Source: an uncultured Candidatus Woesearchaeota archaeon
GTDB lineage: Archaea > Nanobdellota > Nanobdellia > Woesearchaeales > GW2011-AR9
Length of the DNA stretch: 41,074 nucleotides
Reading direction: 5' to 3'
Assembly (NCBI GenBank): GCA_902529885.1
Contig: CABZYC010000006.1
Span: 1-41,074 of the forward strand
The notes below the pieces were generated by a model, which searched no databases, had not been told where the DNA came from, and worked only from the letters and a program-made list of their open reading frames with translations. Shown here one piece after another: positions 18,507 through 26,111 of the stretch (the stretch's first letter is position 1; every line of letters begins with the position of its first letter). A program made the position numbers and the translations under genes.

Positions 18507-19918
18507 CCTTTAATGTTCCCCACGGGTAATAAAGCAACAATCGCACGGCACAGGTTTGCTTGTTCTAAAGCTTCTACAACCTCATTAATATCTTTATAGG
18601 CACCACCAGCTTCTTCAGCTAAGCCTTTCATGCTTGCACTTTGCACATGTATACCCCTTTTTTTCATGTCAGCGAGCAAAGTTTTACCGTCAAACTTTTC
18701 TTTAGCTTCAAGCCGAGACATAGCACGACCTGCACCATGCGCAGAACTTGCAAAAGTGCCAAGAGTGTCTGTGCCTACAAGAAGATAACTACCAGTCTCC
18801 ATACTACCTCCTAATATGACAGGTTGCCCTAAACCATGGTATGCTTTAGGTAACTCATTAGATCTTCCTGGACCAAAAGCTCTCGTGCTACCTTTACGGT
18901 GTACTAATAACCGTTTGTCTTCACCGTTTACATTGTGTGTTTCAACCTTGGCAATGTTGTGTGCTACATCGTACACAAGTTGCATGCCAAACATTTCATC
19001 GGTTAAATGAAAATAGTCTTTGAACACATTTGCAACATTATGCGAGATAACCTGTCGGTTCGCGAACGCCATGTTCGCTGCGCAACACATAGCCTTGTAA
19101 TATGCCTGTCCAAGATCACTTGTGAACGGTGCGCACGCTAACTCTTTATCAGGAACCTTAATACCAAACCCAGGCATTGCATCTAAAAAACGAGTTAAAT
19201 ATTCAGTAGCAATCTGGTGACCAAAACCACGACTTCCACAATGAATCATAATGACAACTTGCCCGTCAAATTCTATCCCCATCCGTTTTGCAGTGGCCCA
19301 ATCACGCACATTCTCATTACGTACAACCTGAATTTCACAATAATGGTTACCGCTCCCAAGTGTCCCTAACTGTTTTAAACCTCTCAAGATTGATTTTTCT
19401 GAAACAAAAGTTGAATCTGCATCTTTTAAACACCCGTTATCTTCAATATACTCACGGTCACGCTTGGTTGCATACCCATTCTCAATGCACCAATCAACCC
19501 CTCGCTCACAAATTTCTTTGAACGTGTCAATGTCAAGGTTAACTGTACCCTTACACCCTACACCGGTCGGTACAACCTTAAACAATCGTTTTACGATTTC
19601 AGGTAAGTGCTTTTCAATTTGGTCAATGTGCAGTTTTGTAGTTAATAACCGCATCCCACAATTAATATCGAACCCAATCCCACCGGGACTAATGACACCA
19701 CCATTATCAATGTCGAACGCTGCCACGCCGCCGATCGGAAACCCGTACCCATAGTGTGCGTCAGGCATGCACAAAGATGCTTGCACAATCCCTGGCATGG
19801 TCGCCACGTTGCGTAACTGTTCTTTTACACCTTCATCCATCGCATCAAACAAATTGTTGGTTGCCACAACTTTAGCAGGAACACGCATGTCACCTTCTTT
19901 TTTAATTTCGTGCATCAT
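18503..19918 (-). CDS. rtcB: tRNA-splicing/RNA ligase RtcB
   Basis: RtcB joins a 2',3'-cyclic phosphate or 3'-phosphate RNA end to a 5'-OH end, using GTP and Mn2+, in tRNA splicing and RNA repair. The 471-residue product is full length. Metal-site residues are visible: Cys87 in FDINCGMRL, His192 in GSGNHYCEIQ, His226 in IMIHCGSRG and His320 in YDVAHNIAK. His394 in SSAHGAGRAMSR is the residue that carries GMP. No intein is present. The ATG at 19918 overlaps the stop of the upstream flavin reductase as ATGA, and the gene overlaps the downstream ferredoxin the same way. No archease gene is seen nearby. The redox neighbours are unusual for RtcB. Confidence 0.96.
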   Translation of the reverse strand: MMHEIKKEGDMRVPAKVVATNNLFDAMDEGVKEQLRNVATMPGIVQASLCMPDAHYGYGFPIGGVAAFDIDNGGVISPGGIGFDINCGMRLLTTKLHIDQIEKHLPEIVKRLFKVVPTGVGCKGTVNLDIDTFKEICERGVDWCIENGYATKRDREYIEDNGCLKDADSTFVSEKSILRGLKQLGTLGSGNHYCEIQVVRNENVRDWATAKRMGIEFDGQVVIMIHCGSRGFGHQIATEYLTRFLDAMPGFGIKVPDKELACAPFTSDLGQAYYKAMCCAANMAFANRQVISHNVANVFKDYFHLTDEMFGMQLVYDVAHNIAKVETHNVNGEDKRLLVHRKGSTRAFGPGRSNELPKAYHGLGQPVILGGSMETGSYLLVGTDTLGTFASSAHGAGRAMSRLEAKEKFDGKTLLADMKKRGIHVQSASMKGLAEEAGGAYKDINEVVEALEQANLCRAIVALLPVGNIKG

Positions 19919-20550
19919 CCGTACACTTCCATGTGCACTTGGTCACTAGGCACGTTCAACATTTCTTTCATTGCGAACACGAACTCTTTAGGCCCGCACA
20001 AAAACACGTGTGTATCTTTCGTACAATACTGGTCAATGAGTGCCTGGTCTACACGGCCCGTGCGACCGGACCATTCACCGCGCGTAATTGTTGGCACATA
20101 GGTTATGTCCAGTTCACTGAACTCTGCATGATAAATTAAATCTTTTTGAGTTTTATGGCTACTAATAACAGTACATTTCACGTTCATTTGTTCGTCCGTT
20201 AAACATTTGGCAATACTACGAAACGGTGCAATACCGCTGCCAGCGCCCAACAGCAAAATGTCGGCCTGGCCATCGTACACAAATTTTCCGTACGGGCCAC
20301 TAACCTTGAATTCGTCGCCCACTTGAACGTTCTGTAAAAAGGTTGACACAATACCATTCTCCATTTCTTTCACGCACAATTCAATGTGTGGTTCGGTCGG
20401 AGAACTTGCAATACTGTACGCACGGCGATACATTTCACTGTTCACTTCACACTCTAACATGATAAACTGTCCAGGCAAATAATCCATCTCACCGTCAAGC
20501 CGGAACACGATGGTGTCAGGCGTCTCACGGTTCACGTATACAACTTTCAT
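19915..20550 (-). CDS. FNR-like FAD/NAD(P)H oxidoreductase
   Basis: This 211-residue protein has the ferredoxin-NADP reductase fold without an attached iron-sulfur domain. An FAD-binding beta barrel carries RAYSIASS at about 43-50. A nucleotide-binding domain starts with LLLGAGSGIAPFRSI at about 99-113 and ends with the family motif VFLCGPKEFV. It would move electrons between NAD(P)H and a carrier through FAD. It is the first gene of a three-gene operon, coupled by ATGA to rtcB, which is coupled to a [2Fe-2S] ferredoxin. The ATG at 20550 is about 26 bases from a TATA element shared with the divergent mutY-like gene. Confidence 0.9.
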   Translation of the reverse strand: MKVVYVNRETPDTIVFRLDGEMDYLPGQFIMLECEVNSEMYRRAYSIASSPTEPHIELCVKEMENGIVSTFLQNVQVGDEFKVSGPYGKFVYDGQADILLLGAGSGIAPFRSIAKCLTDEQMNVKCTVISSHKTQKDLIYHAEFSELDITYVPTITRGEWSGRTGRVDQALIDQYCTKDTHVFLCGPKEFVFAMKEMLNVPSDQVHMEVYG

Positions 20551-20569
20551 AATAGTCTAGACAGCTACT

Positions 20570-20581
20570 AATTTAAAAAAG
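20570..20581. promoter_or_regulatory. Shared bidirectional TATA element (flavin reductase operon / mutY-like gene)
   Basis: AATTTAAAAAAG lies in the middle of the 50-base gap between the two divergent genes. Its TTTAAA core is palindromic and is about 26 bases from the ATG at 20550 on the minus strand and 26 bases from the ATG at 20601 on the plus strand. Both transcripts would be leaderless and start from the same box. Confidence 0.55.
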
Positions 20582-20600
20582 ATTCTATTACCTTAGTTAA

Positions 20601-21455
20601 ATGAGCCTTATTGAATGGTACCAGGAAAACAAACGTGACTTACCATGGTGTCACACCACGAGTGAGTACCTGGTCCTGCTCATTGAAGTTATGTCGCAGC
20701 AAACACAGATCTCCCGGGTAGGAAAATATCTTGAAAGGTTCACTGCACAATTCCCAACCCTGCACGATTTAGCAAGCGCAGACCAGAGAGATGTTATCAT
20801 TGCATGGGACGGGCTTGGATACAATTCTCGAGCAGTCAATTTGCATAAAACAGCGAAACTCCTCGTTGACAAGTATAAAGGAAAACTCCCTGGCACTGTT
20901 GAAGACATGTTAACGCTCCCAGGCATAGGACCCTACACCGCGCGCAGCATTTTAGTGTTCACGCGTAACCACCACGATATAGCGTTGGACGTGAACATGC
21001 GAAGGGTATGGACACGCCGTTTACATGGGCACGACGGAGTGGTCAAAGACAACGTGTTACGTGAACAGCTTACAAGTATTATGCAGGACCCTAAAACCTT
21101 TCATTCGGCAACCATGGATTTTGCAAACATGATCTGTTTACCTAAACCCAAATGTGCACAGTGCCCGCTAACTTGCCGTTTCAAACCGGTCTACCAATTG
21201 CATGGTGGAAACGTGCTGCGGAAAAGAGTTAAGAAGGTTGAGAAGGGTGTAACTGAAAACGGGAAACATGTGCCGAACAGAATCTTTCGTGGACGGATTA
21301 TCAAACTTTTACGGTCAGGGGAACAAACGTTTGAACAACTCACCTTGGTCAAGAAAGATTATACAAAAAATGATCAATCTTGGCTTATAAAACTGTTACA
21401 AAAGTTAGAATCAGAAAACAAGATTGTTTTCGGTGACACCGTTAGGTTACAGTAA
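20601..21455 (+). CDS. mutY: MutY-like adenine (or mismatch) DNA glycosylase
   Basis: This HhH-GPD base-excision enzyme probably removes adenine opposite 8-oxoguanine, or thymine/uracil from mismatches. Glu29 in LIEVMSQQTQIS matches the MutY catalytic Glu. GLGYNSRAVNLHKTA (71-85) is MutY-like, LPGIGPYTARSIL (106-118) is the helix-hairpin-helix, and Asp130 is the catalytic Asp. Tyr112 takes the place of the EndoIII catalytic Lys, as in monofunctional MutY and MIG enzymes. The iron-sulfur Cys are at 179, 185, 188 and 192, a shorter spacing than usual. A winged-helix-like tail (about 230-284) replaces the NUDIX-like 8-oxoG recognition domain. It shares a promoter with the reductase-rtcB operon. 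Confidence 0.85.
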   Translation: MSLIEWYQENKRDLPWCHTTSEYLVLLIEVMSQQTQISRVGKYLERFTAQFPTLHDLASADQRDVIIAWDGLGYNSRAVNLHKTAKLLVDKYKGKLPGTVEDMLTLPGIGPYTARSILVFTRNHHDIALDVNMRRVWTRRLHGHDGVVKDNVLREQLTSIMQDPKTFHSATMDFANMICLPKPKCAQCPLTCRFKPVYQLHGGNVLRKRVKKVEKGVTENGKHVPNRIFRGRIIKLLRSGEQTFEQLTLVKKDYTKNDQSWLIKLLQKLESENKIVFGDTVRLQ

Positions 21456-21499
21456 TCAATAAATACGATTATAATGTCAATATTGTGAGGTGAACAAAA

Positions 21500-21808
21500 A
21501 TGACAGATTATGCATCTGAAGAACAAGGCATTCTTAAAGAGAAAAATAAAGAAGAAAAAGAGCTTGACATGGAAATTGGGCAAGCTGATGAAGACGTGTA
21601 TACACAAGAGGGTGTAGACCATTTAGTTGAAGACGGAGAAATTAGTCCGGAAGAAGCAGGTTTTATGCAAGGTGCGCAAGGTGGCGGACAACTGGGTAAG
21701 GATGCACTGACTGGTGAACCAATTTTAGGTGAAGCGTACGAGAAAGAAATTGATGGTAAAGTGTACCGTTTTGTAAGTAAAGAAAATGCTGAAAAATTTC
21801 AGCCTTAA
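21500..21808 (+). CDS. Small acidic protein with a degenerate YHS-like C terminus
   Basis: The 102-residue product has a strongly charged, Glu/Lys-rich first half, a conserved-looking EDGEISPEEAGFMQGAQGGG centre and a C-terminal EKEIDGKVYRFVSKENAEKF. The last segment resembles a YHS/TRASH-type metal-binding motif, but all Cys are missing, so metal binding is unlikely. A clear Shine-Dalgarno site (GAGGTGA, 21486-21492) lies eight bases before the ATG. Its TAA shares bases with the stop of the convergent CBS protein gene. Function unknown. Confidence 0.7.
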   Translation: MTDYASEEQGILKEKNKEEKELDMEIGQADEDVYTQEGVDHLVEDGEISPEEAGFMQGAQGGGQLGKDALTGEPILGEAYEKEIDGKVYRFVSKENAEKFQP

Positions 21809-22899
21809 TTTCTATACTTTTTTTTAACTGTATTTTTTATTTTTGTGAACGCCTTATGCAACGCAGTTTCAATCTTCCAATCTTCATGATCCGCAGCCAC
21901 AATCATGCTAGGAAACATTACTTTCACGTTCACTCTTCGTAAATGTTGTTTATCATATTTACCGCTACTTTTCAAATCTTTGAATGATACTTCTATTCGA
22001 ACATTGTTTTTTACAAGGCGTTTTAAAATCCGTGCTTCTTTCTCAATGATTCTGTCAACATGCTTTCTTTCACTTGGATCAAAATGGACTTTTCTAATAC
22101 CTTTCAAAGCAACTTTTGCTTCAGTACGATCCAAATTATCGGTTACAGCTGATAAAATGTTTTGTAATGTTAAGACACCTTTCAATCTACTGTCAACAAC
22201 CAATAGACCGCTCACACCGTTCTTATGCATTAATTTTACGCAAGATGCAAGAGTTGTCGTGGATGTTGCCAAAGTCCTTTTCTCACTAAATGAGGATACA
22301 GGCAAGTCGCGTAGAGACACTCTGTCAGCCGTTGCATGCGAAGCCATGTTAATTTTACGTTTACCAGTACTAGAAACAGGTTGCATTACAGTACGGTACA
22401 AAGAAGTTGCGTCTATACTACCTTCAAGTTTCCCTTTAACATAATACGGTGCAACTGTGCAGTCTGAATCATGTAGATAATGTAATGTTTCAACAACAGT
22501 CATATCACGTTTAATGGGTTTTGGACGACTAAGCTTAACATCAGACACTTTAAGTCGACGTAGCACTTTTAAAGAACATAAAACATCACACAGTTCGCTC
22601 ACACCAATTACTTTACCATTATCTTCTATTGGAAGAATACTACAATGGTTCGCATGAAACAAGTGTAACAATTCTTCAACAGTAACATCCTTGTCAACTA
22701 AGGGTAACCGCGTCATGATACGAGATAATTTCTTGCTTGGAGACGTTAACGCATTGTGCAAAAAGGTGTGTGCATCAATCACCCCAAAAAGTGGACCGTC
22801 ACTCACTACTGCTTGCATATGCTTGCTTGACCGGACGGATTCAAACGCTTCTTTTACAGTACAATCTTTTAATGTAACAAAATTTTTGTGTATCATCAT
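21805..22899 (-). CDS. Four-CBS-domain protein with C-terminal HPF/S30AE-like domain
   Basis: Residues about 1-260 hold four CBS motifs (two Bateman modules), which usually bind adenosine nucleotides; examples are VSDGPLFGVIDAHTFL, CSILPIEDNGKVIGVSELCDVL and VSGLLVVDSRLKGVLTLQNIL. Residues about 270-364 follow the pattern of ribosome hibernation factor HPF: a helix (ERKHVDRIIEKEARILKRLV), strands VRIEVSFKDL and RRVNVKVMFPSMIVAA, and a last helix DWKIETALHKAFTKIKNTVKKK with a basic end. It could therefore be a nucleotide-sensing ribosome-inactivating factor. The gene is divergent from eL15. The start has two consecutive ATGs (22899 and 22896) behind GAGGT. The HPF assignment is by pattern, not by alignment. 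Confidence 0.75.
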   Translation of the reverse strand: MMIHKNFVTLKDCTVKEAFESVRSSKHMQAVVSDGPLFGVIDAHTFLHNALTSPSKKLSRIMTRLPLVDKDVTVEELLHLFHANHCSILPIEDNGKVIGVSELCDVLCSLKVLRRLKVSDVKLSRPKPIKRDMTVVETLHYLHDSDCTVAPYYVKGKLEGSIDATSLYRTVMQPVSSTGKRKINMASHATADRVSLRDLPVSSFSEKRTLATSTTTLASCVKLMHKNGVSGLLVVDSRLKGVLTLQNILSAVTDNLDRTEAKVALKGIRKVHFDPSERKHVDRIIEKEARILKRLVKNNVRIEVSFKDLKSSGKYDKQHLRRVNVKVMFPSMIVAADHEDWKIETALHKAFTKIKNTVKKKYRN

Positions 22900-23040
22900 A
22901 AACCTCGTAATAAACCGTGTTTTTATACTATATATAGATTATCGTCCGATAGACTTTTAAACTACTTCTTATCCTAAAAGAACGGAAATGTGGGTAGTTG
23001 CTTACCTGAATCCAAAAAGAAAAAATAAGGAAGCTAAAAA

Positions 23041-23580
23041 ATGGGTATGTACAAATATATTCGAGATGCATGGAAAAAACCAAAAGAAACCATGCCGGAA
23101 CTTTATAGAGAACGATTAATTGCTTGGAGAAAGCAAGATAGCACAGTGCGAATTGACCGGCCAACACGTATTGACCGAGCACGATCACTAGGATACAAAG
23201 CAAAGCCTGGATTCATTGTAGTGCGCCAACGTGTACCTCGTGGAGGTCACACTCGACCAATGATCAAAAAAGGGCGGCGGCCTAAACGGTACGGGCAGCG
23301 TTTAGACCTTGACAAGAGTTATCAAGTTATTGCACAAGAACGTGCACAACGTAAATATGTGAACATGGTACTTTTAAACAGTTATTGGGTAGCACAAGAC
23401 GGTAAACATTATTGGTACGAAGTTATCATGGTAGATCCTGACCACCCACAAATTGCAAAAGGTAAAATGGCATGGACTGGAAATAACCGAGACCGAGCGT
23501 TCAAAGGTAAAACGTCAGCTGCACGTAAATCGCGTGGAATGCGTGGTAAAGGTAAAGGTTTCGAAAAGAGACAATCTTAA
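23041..23580 (+). CDS. rpl15e: Large ribosomal subunit protein eL15
   Basis: eL15 is an archaeal/eukaryotic 50S protein buried in 23S rRNA. The 179-residue product starts MGMYKYIRDAWKKP, the family signature, and contains RARSLGYKAKPGFIVVRQRVPRGGHTRP and NSYWVAQDGKHYWYEVIMVDP. It ends in a Gly/Arg/Lys-rich tail. It is a little shorter than the usual 190-200 residues. A TATA-like TTTTAAAC near 22955-22963 and a purine-rich AAGGAAG about 10 bases before the ATG suggest a leadered mRNA. Its stop overlaps the convergent nurA stop by four bases. Confidence 0.96.
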   Translation: MGMYKYIRDAWKKPKETMPELYRERLIAWRKQDSTVRIDRPTRIDRARSLGYKAKPGFIVVRQRVPRGGHTRPMIKKGRRPKRYGQRLDLDKSYQVIAQERAQRKYVNMVLLNSYWVAQDGKHYWYEVIMVDPDHPQIAKGKMAWTGNNRDRAFKGKTSAARKSRGMRGKGKGFEKRQS

Positions 23581-24461
23581 TAACTAATTGAGTCTAGTAT
23601 ACTGTGGACGTCTTCTGTCTGCAGATACTGGTTCAACACTTTACTTCTAATACGTAATTGTAATCCTAAATTGAGCATGTCACGTTTACTAACCCGTGCG
23701 TACTTGTCAGCGGTCACTAAGCCTACTGGGTAACCTAACAGTATTGGGTCTGCGCATAAAGGTAATAATAAGGGTACAAGCTCACTATTACCTGTAAACC
23801 TAAACACGTGCCGTGCACGCGCGTGCAGTTTTACGTAGTGGTCAATTATTGACAACGAGCATAGCCACGCACATGATGGCCCGTTACGACTAAGTACATA
23901 TGCTGGATTTTGACCTTGTTCAGTAACATGACTACTACTTTTAGCAATAGCGCACACGTTCGCTCCAAGAGTGCCCATCAGCTTAGCATCTTTATCATTA
24001 AACGTGTCAAAACTACCATCGTAACAAACTGTTCCTTCAAGCTTAGCACACATACGTAATTCGTAATAACGCCTAAAAGAACCAGCTGTCAAACTTGGAT
24101 GTGTTAGCTCAGGGTATGACACCGTATCTTCTTCAACCAATATCGTCATGTCAGCTGAATAAACTTTCACAAAATGAGTATAACGTTTTACATGCACAAT
24201 TATAATGTAGGATTCAGTATTAACTTTCTCAAGCGTTTTACTGTATTGGACAGCTGCAATTTTGATCATTGACGCACAAAGTACAGGCGTAGAAAATATT
24301 TCGCCCTGGCCACCATCAACGTACCATACATCGCCCAAATTTGGGACCATGGGAGTAAATGTACAATTGTCAAGGTCAACATCGTTATCATACAATGTAA
24401 AACTATCATTCCCACGAAAACTTACAAAGTTTTCTAATACGTCACGAAGTTTTTCTATCAT
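23577..24461 (-). CDS. nurA: NurA-family nuclease
   Basis: NurA is a 5'-3' nuclease that works with the HerA helicase in archaeal DNA end resection and repair. The 294-residue product shows the acidic motif YVDGGQGEIF at about residues 48-57, followed by a hydrophobic strand and ALA/ICS-like segment, then YDGSFDTFND near 145-154 and GANVCAIAKSSSHVTE near 162-178, corresponding to the conserved NurA metal site and Lys. No herA gene is in the window. The ATG at 24461 lies about 24 bases from a TATA element that also serves the divergent gene at 24512. The family call rests on these motifs and their order. Confidence 0.75.
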   Translation of the reverse strand: MIEKLRDVLENFVSFRGNDSFTLYDNDVDLDNCTFTPMVPNLGDVWYVDGGQGEIFSTPVLCASMIKIAAVQYSKTLEKVNTESYIIIVHVKRYTHFVKVYSADMTILVEEDTVSYPELTHPSLTAGSFRRYYELRMCAKLEGTVCYDGSFDTFNDKDAKLMGTLGANVCAIAKSSSHVTEQGQNPAYVLSRNGPSCAWLCSLSIIDHYVKLHARARHVFRFTGNSELVPLLLPLCADPILLGYPVGLVTADKYARVSKRDMLNLGLQLRIRSKVLNQYLQTEDVHSILDSISY

Positions 24462-24476
24462 AACATCAATAATTAC

Positions 24477-24487
24477 GTTAAATATAA
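24477..24487. promoter_or_regulatory. Shared bidirectional TATA element (nurA / gene at 24512)
   Basis: TTAAATATAAG is centred in the 50-base gap between two divergent genes. It is about 23-25 bases from the minus-strand ATG at 24461 and about 27-29 bases from the plus-strand ATG at 24512. Both genes lack Shine-Dalgarno sites, so both are probably leaderless. Confidence 0.5.
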
Positions 24488-24511
24488 GAAAACATCGTAT
24501 TTTAACACACT

Positions 24512-24823
24512 ATGTATAAACCATTATTACACCCAGACATATGGGCAATAATCTTTGAACGTAACGGGTCTAACCTCGAACATATTCTTGAACTTACAGC
24601 TAAAAATTGTAGTGCCAAATACGATGTAGGTGAACGAAACTTTATCATAGGGCCTGAGGAAGCAGTTACAGTCCAAGAAAGTTTAATGAGAGAAGAACTT
24701 TACCCAATCATCTGCCAAGATATAACCAAAAGTGTTCAGGATTATGTGTTACAACGTCCAAGACCAAGTTGGAAAGAATATTTTGAATTAATAAAAATAA
24801 AAAATTATGATGATTATAATTGA
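24512..24823 (+). CDS. Protein of unknown function
   Basis: I do not recognise this 103-residue protein. It is soluble-looking, slightly acidic and probably mostly helical, with a central [23 protein letters not shown] segment and an aromatic, charged end ([18 protein letters not shown]). It shares a TATA element with divergent nurA and overlaps the end of the convergent thioredoxin gene by ten bases. Its regulation together with a DNA-repair nuclease is the only contextual hint. Confidence 0.65.
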   Translation: MYKPLLHPDIWAIIFERNGSNLEHILELTAKNCSAKYDVGERNFIIGPEEAVTVQESLMREELYPIICQDITKSVQDYVLQRPRPSWKEYFELIKIKNYDDYN

Positions 24824-25131
24824 GCCTGTAATTTCTCTTTTAACACAGGTTTTTGGTTGAACCCTACAACACGACCAGACTCTTTACCATCTTTGTAAAT
24901 TATCATGCAAGGAATACCAGTGATGTTTTGTGCCATGGCAACATCTTGATGGTCCTCAGTAGACAATTTAGCAAACACAACACCTTCAAAATCAGGGTCA
25001 GTACTAAGCTCTTCATAGATTGGCGCTAAAGCTTTACAAGGGCCGCACCAACTTGCCCAAAAGTCTACGACCACTTTCTTATTGTCATCTAACGTTTTCT
25101 GAAATGTTTCAGCGGTTAATTCTAATACCAT
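24814..25131 (-). CDS. trxA: Thioredoxin
   Basis: This is a cytoplasmic protein disulfide reductase. The 105-residue product has the redox motif WCGPCK at residues 28-33, VVVDFWAS before it and the cis-Pro segment [12 protein letters not shown] choose the ATG at 25131 ([10 protein letters not shown]), a normal thioredoxin start, because a TTTTAA element lies 26 bases upstream. An in-frame ATG at 25170 adds 13 residues overlapping the promoters. An extra Cys follows the cis-Pro. It is divergent from a membrane protein with its own CxxC motif, and no thioredoxin reductase is in the window. Confidence 0.94.
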   Translation of the reverse strand: MVLELTAETFQKTLDDNKKVVVDFWASWCGPCKALAPIYEELSTDPDFEGVVFAKLSTEDHQDVAMAQNITGIPCMIIYKDGKESGRVVGFNQKPVLKEKLQAQL

Positions 25132-25179
25132 AAAATGAACAAGAATTAGTATCCTTAAAAGGCTTTCCATGTGAAACGT

Positions 25180-25187
25180 TTTTATAG
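25180..25187 (+). promoter_or_regulatory. TATA box of the membrane CxxC protein gene
   Basis: TTTTATAG is centred about 24 bases before the GTG start at 25208, matching the leaderless spacing used elsewhere. It supports the GTG over any downstream start. Confidence 0.45.
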
Positions 25188-25207
25188 TAATAAAATGTAT
25201 ATATCAT

Positions 25208-26089
25208 GTGAGATGGTTCATAATACTTATTCTATGTACAAGCACGGTTATAGGGTGCACAGAATATTATTATGGTAGTTTGTGTGAATCTTGCAGTGAA
25301 ACAACACAATATTTAATTGACCATAATGTGTATGGAGAAGATGTCCACATTAATAAAAAAGCATTGAAAGAACTAAAATCTAAGTTTAAACTACACGAAA
25401 TACCTGATAACGCTCAAGGGTTACCAATCCTTTTCCAGAACGGTATGTATTTCACTGGTGACACAGCCATACAAGACTATTTTAATTCTAGTCAAACAGG
25501 TAATTGTAGTGTTATTGAAGCTGGCGTAATAAGTCTGTCTGAACCAGTTAGCCCAAGTTCCTATGTAAAATTAAAATGGTACACAAAACAAATTGTTGAC
25601 CATACATTCTTTTTTATGAGTTTACTTATGATATTTATTGGTACAAGCTTCATTTTCCCAGTACAACAAAGTAGTAAACAATTGTTCAAAGAGTATGCAG
25701 TACTATCACCATTGTTAGCACTCGCTATAACTATCCCGTCGTTTAAATGGCTTGCATTATTGGTTGTACCTGCAATACTAACTTCGTGGTACATTATCAG
25801 AAAACAAGGGTTACACATATCAAACCACGCATACTTAGTTGGAACACTTTGTTTCATTGCCGCAATCAGTGGTAATTCAAACCAGTTTTCTTATGCAATG
25901 CCATCATTACGCCTTATAATTTACAACTTGGTTACAATGTCAAGTTTAATGCTTATAACATATGCCGTACACGAGTTTATTGTTAGCGGAAAAAATGAAG
26001 AAGATATGATTGCGGAACAAGTACATTTGTATCATATTGGATGCGGATTTTTAGTCATAGGTATACTTCTTCTTACACAAGCCTTATAA
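25208..26089 (+). CDS. Membrane protein with an extracytoplasmic thioredoxin/glutaredoxin-like CxxC domain
   Basis: The 293-residue product has an N-terminal signal-like hydrophobic segment (about 3-16), then a domain starting CTEYYYGSLCESCSETTQYL, where CESC at 27-30 sits as in glutaredoxin-type active sites. A GLPILFQNG segment near residue 75 looks like the cis-Pro strand. About six membrane segments follow (roughly 120-290). It could handle disulfides outside the membrane or pass electrons across it. It is not a clear DsbD, CcdA or VKOR; the membrane part lacks a conserved Cys pair. The start is a GTG; the ATG overlapping it by one base runs straight into a stop. It is divergent from cytoplasmic thioredoxin. 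Confidence 0.75.
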   Translation: MRWFIILILCTSTVIGCTEYYYGSLCESCSETTQYLIDHNVYGEDVHINKKALKELKSKFKLHEIPDNAQGLPILFQNGMYFTGDTAIQDYFNSSQTGNCSVIEAGVISLSEPVSPSSYVKLKWYTKQIVDHTFFFMSLLMIFIGTSFIFPVQQSSKQLFKEYAVLSPLLALAITIPSFKWLALLVVPAILTSWYIIRKQGLHISNHAYLVGTLCFIAAISGNSNQFSYAMPSLRLIIYNLVTMSSLMLITYAVHEFIVSGKNEEDMIAEQVHLYHIGCGFLVIGILLLTQAL

Positions 26090-26111
26090 CCAGAAACAAA
26101 CAAAAAAAAGT

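Noticed and set aside
21905-22444. Plus-strand open frame of 179 codons opposite the CBS protein
   Set aside because: It is antisense to a well-supported gene and has no start signals.
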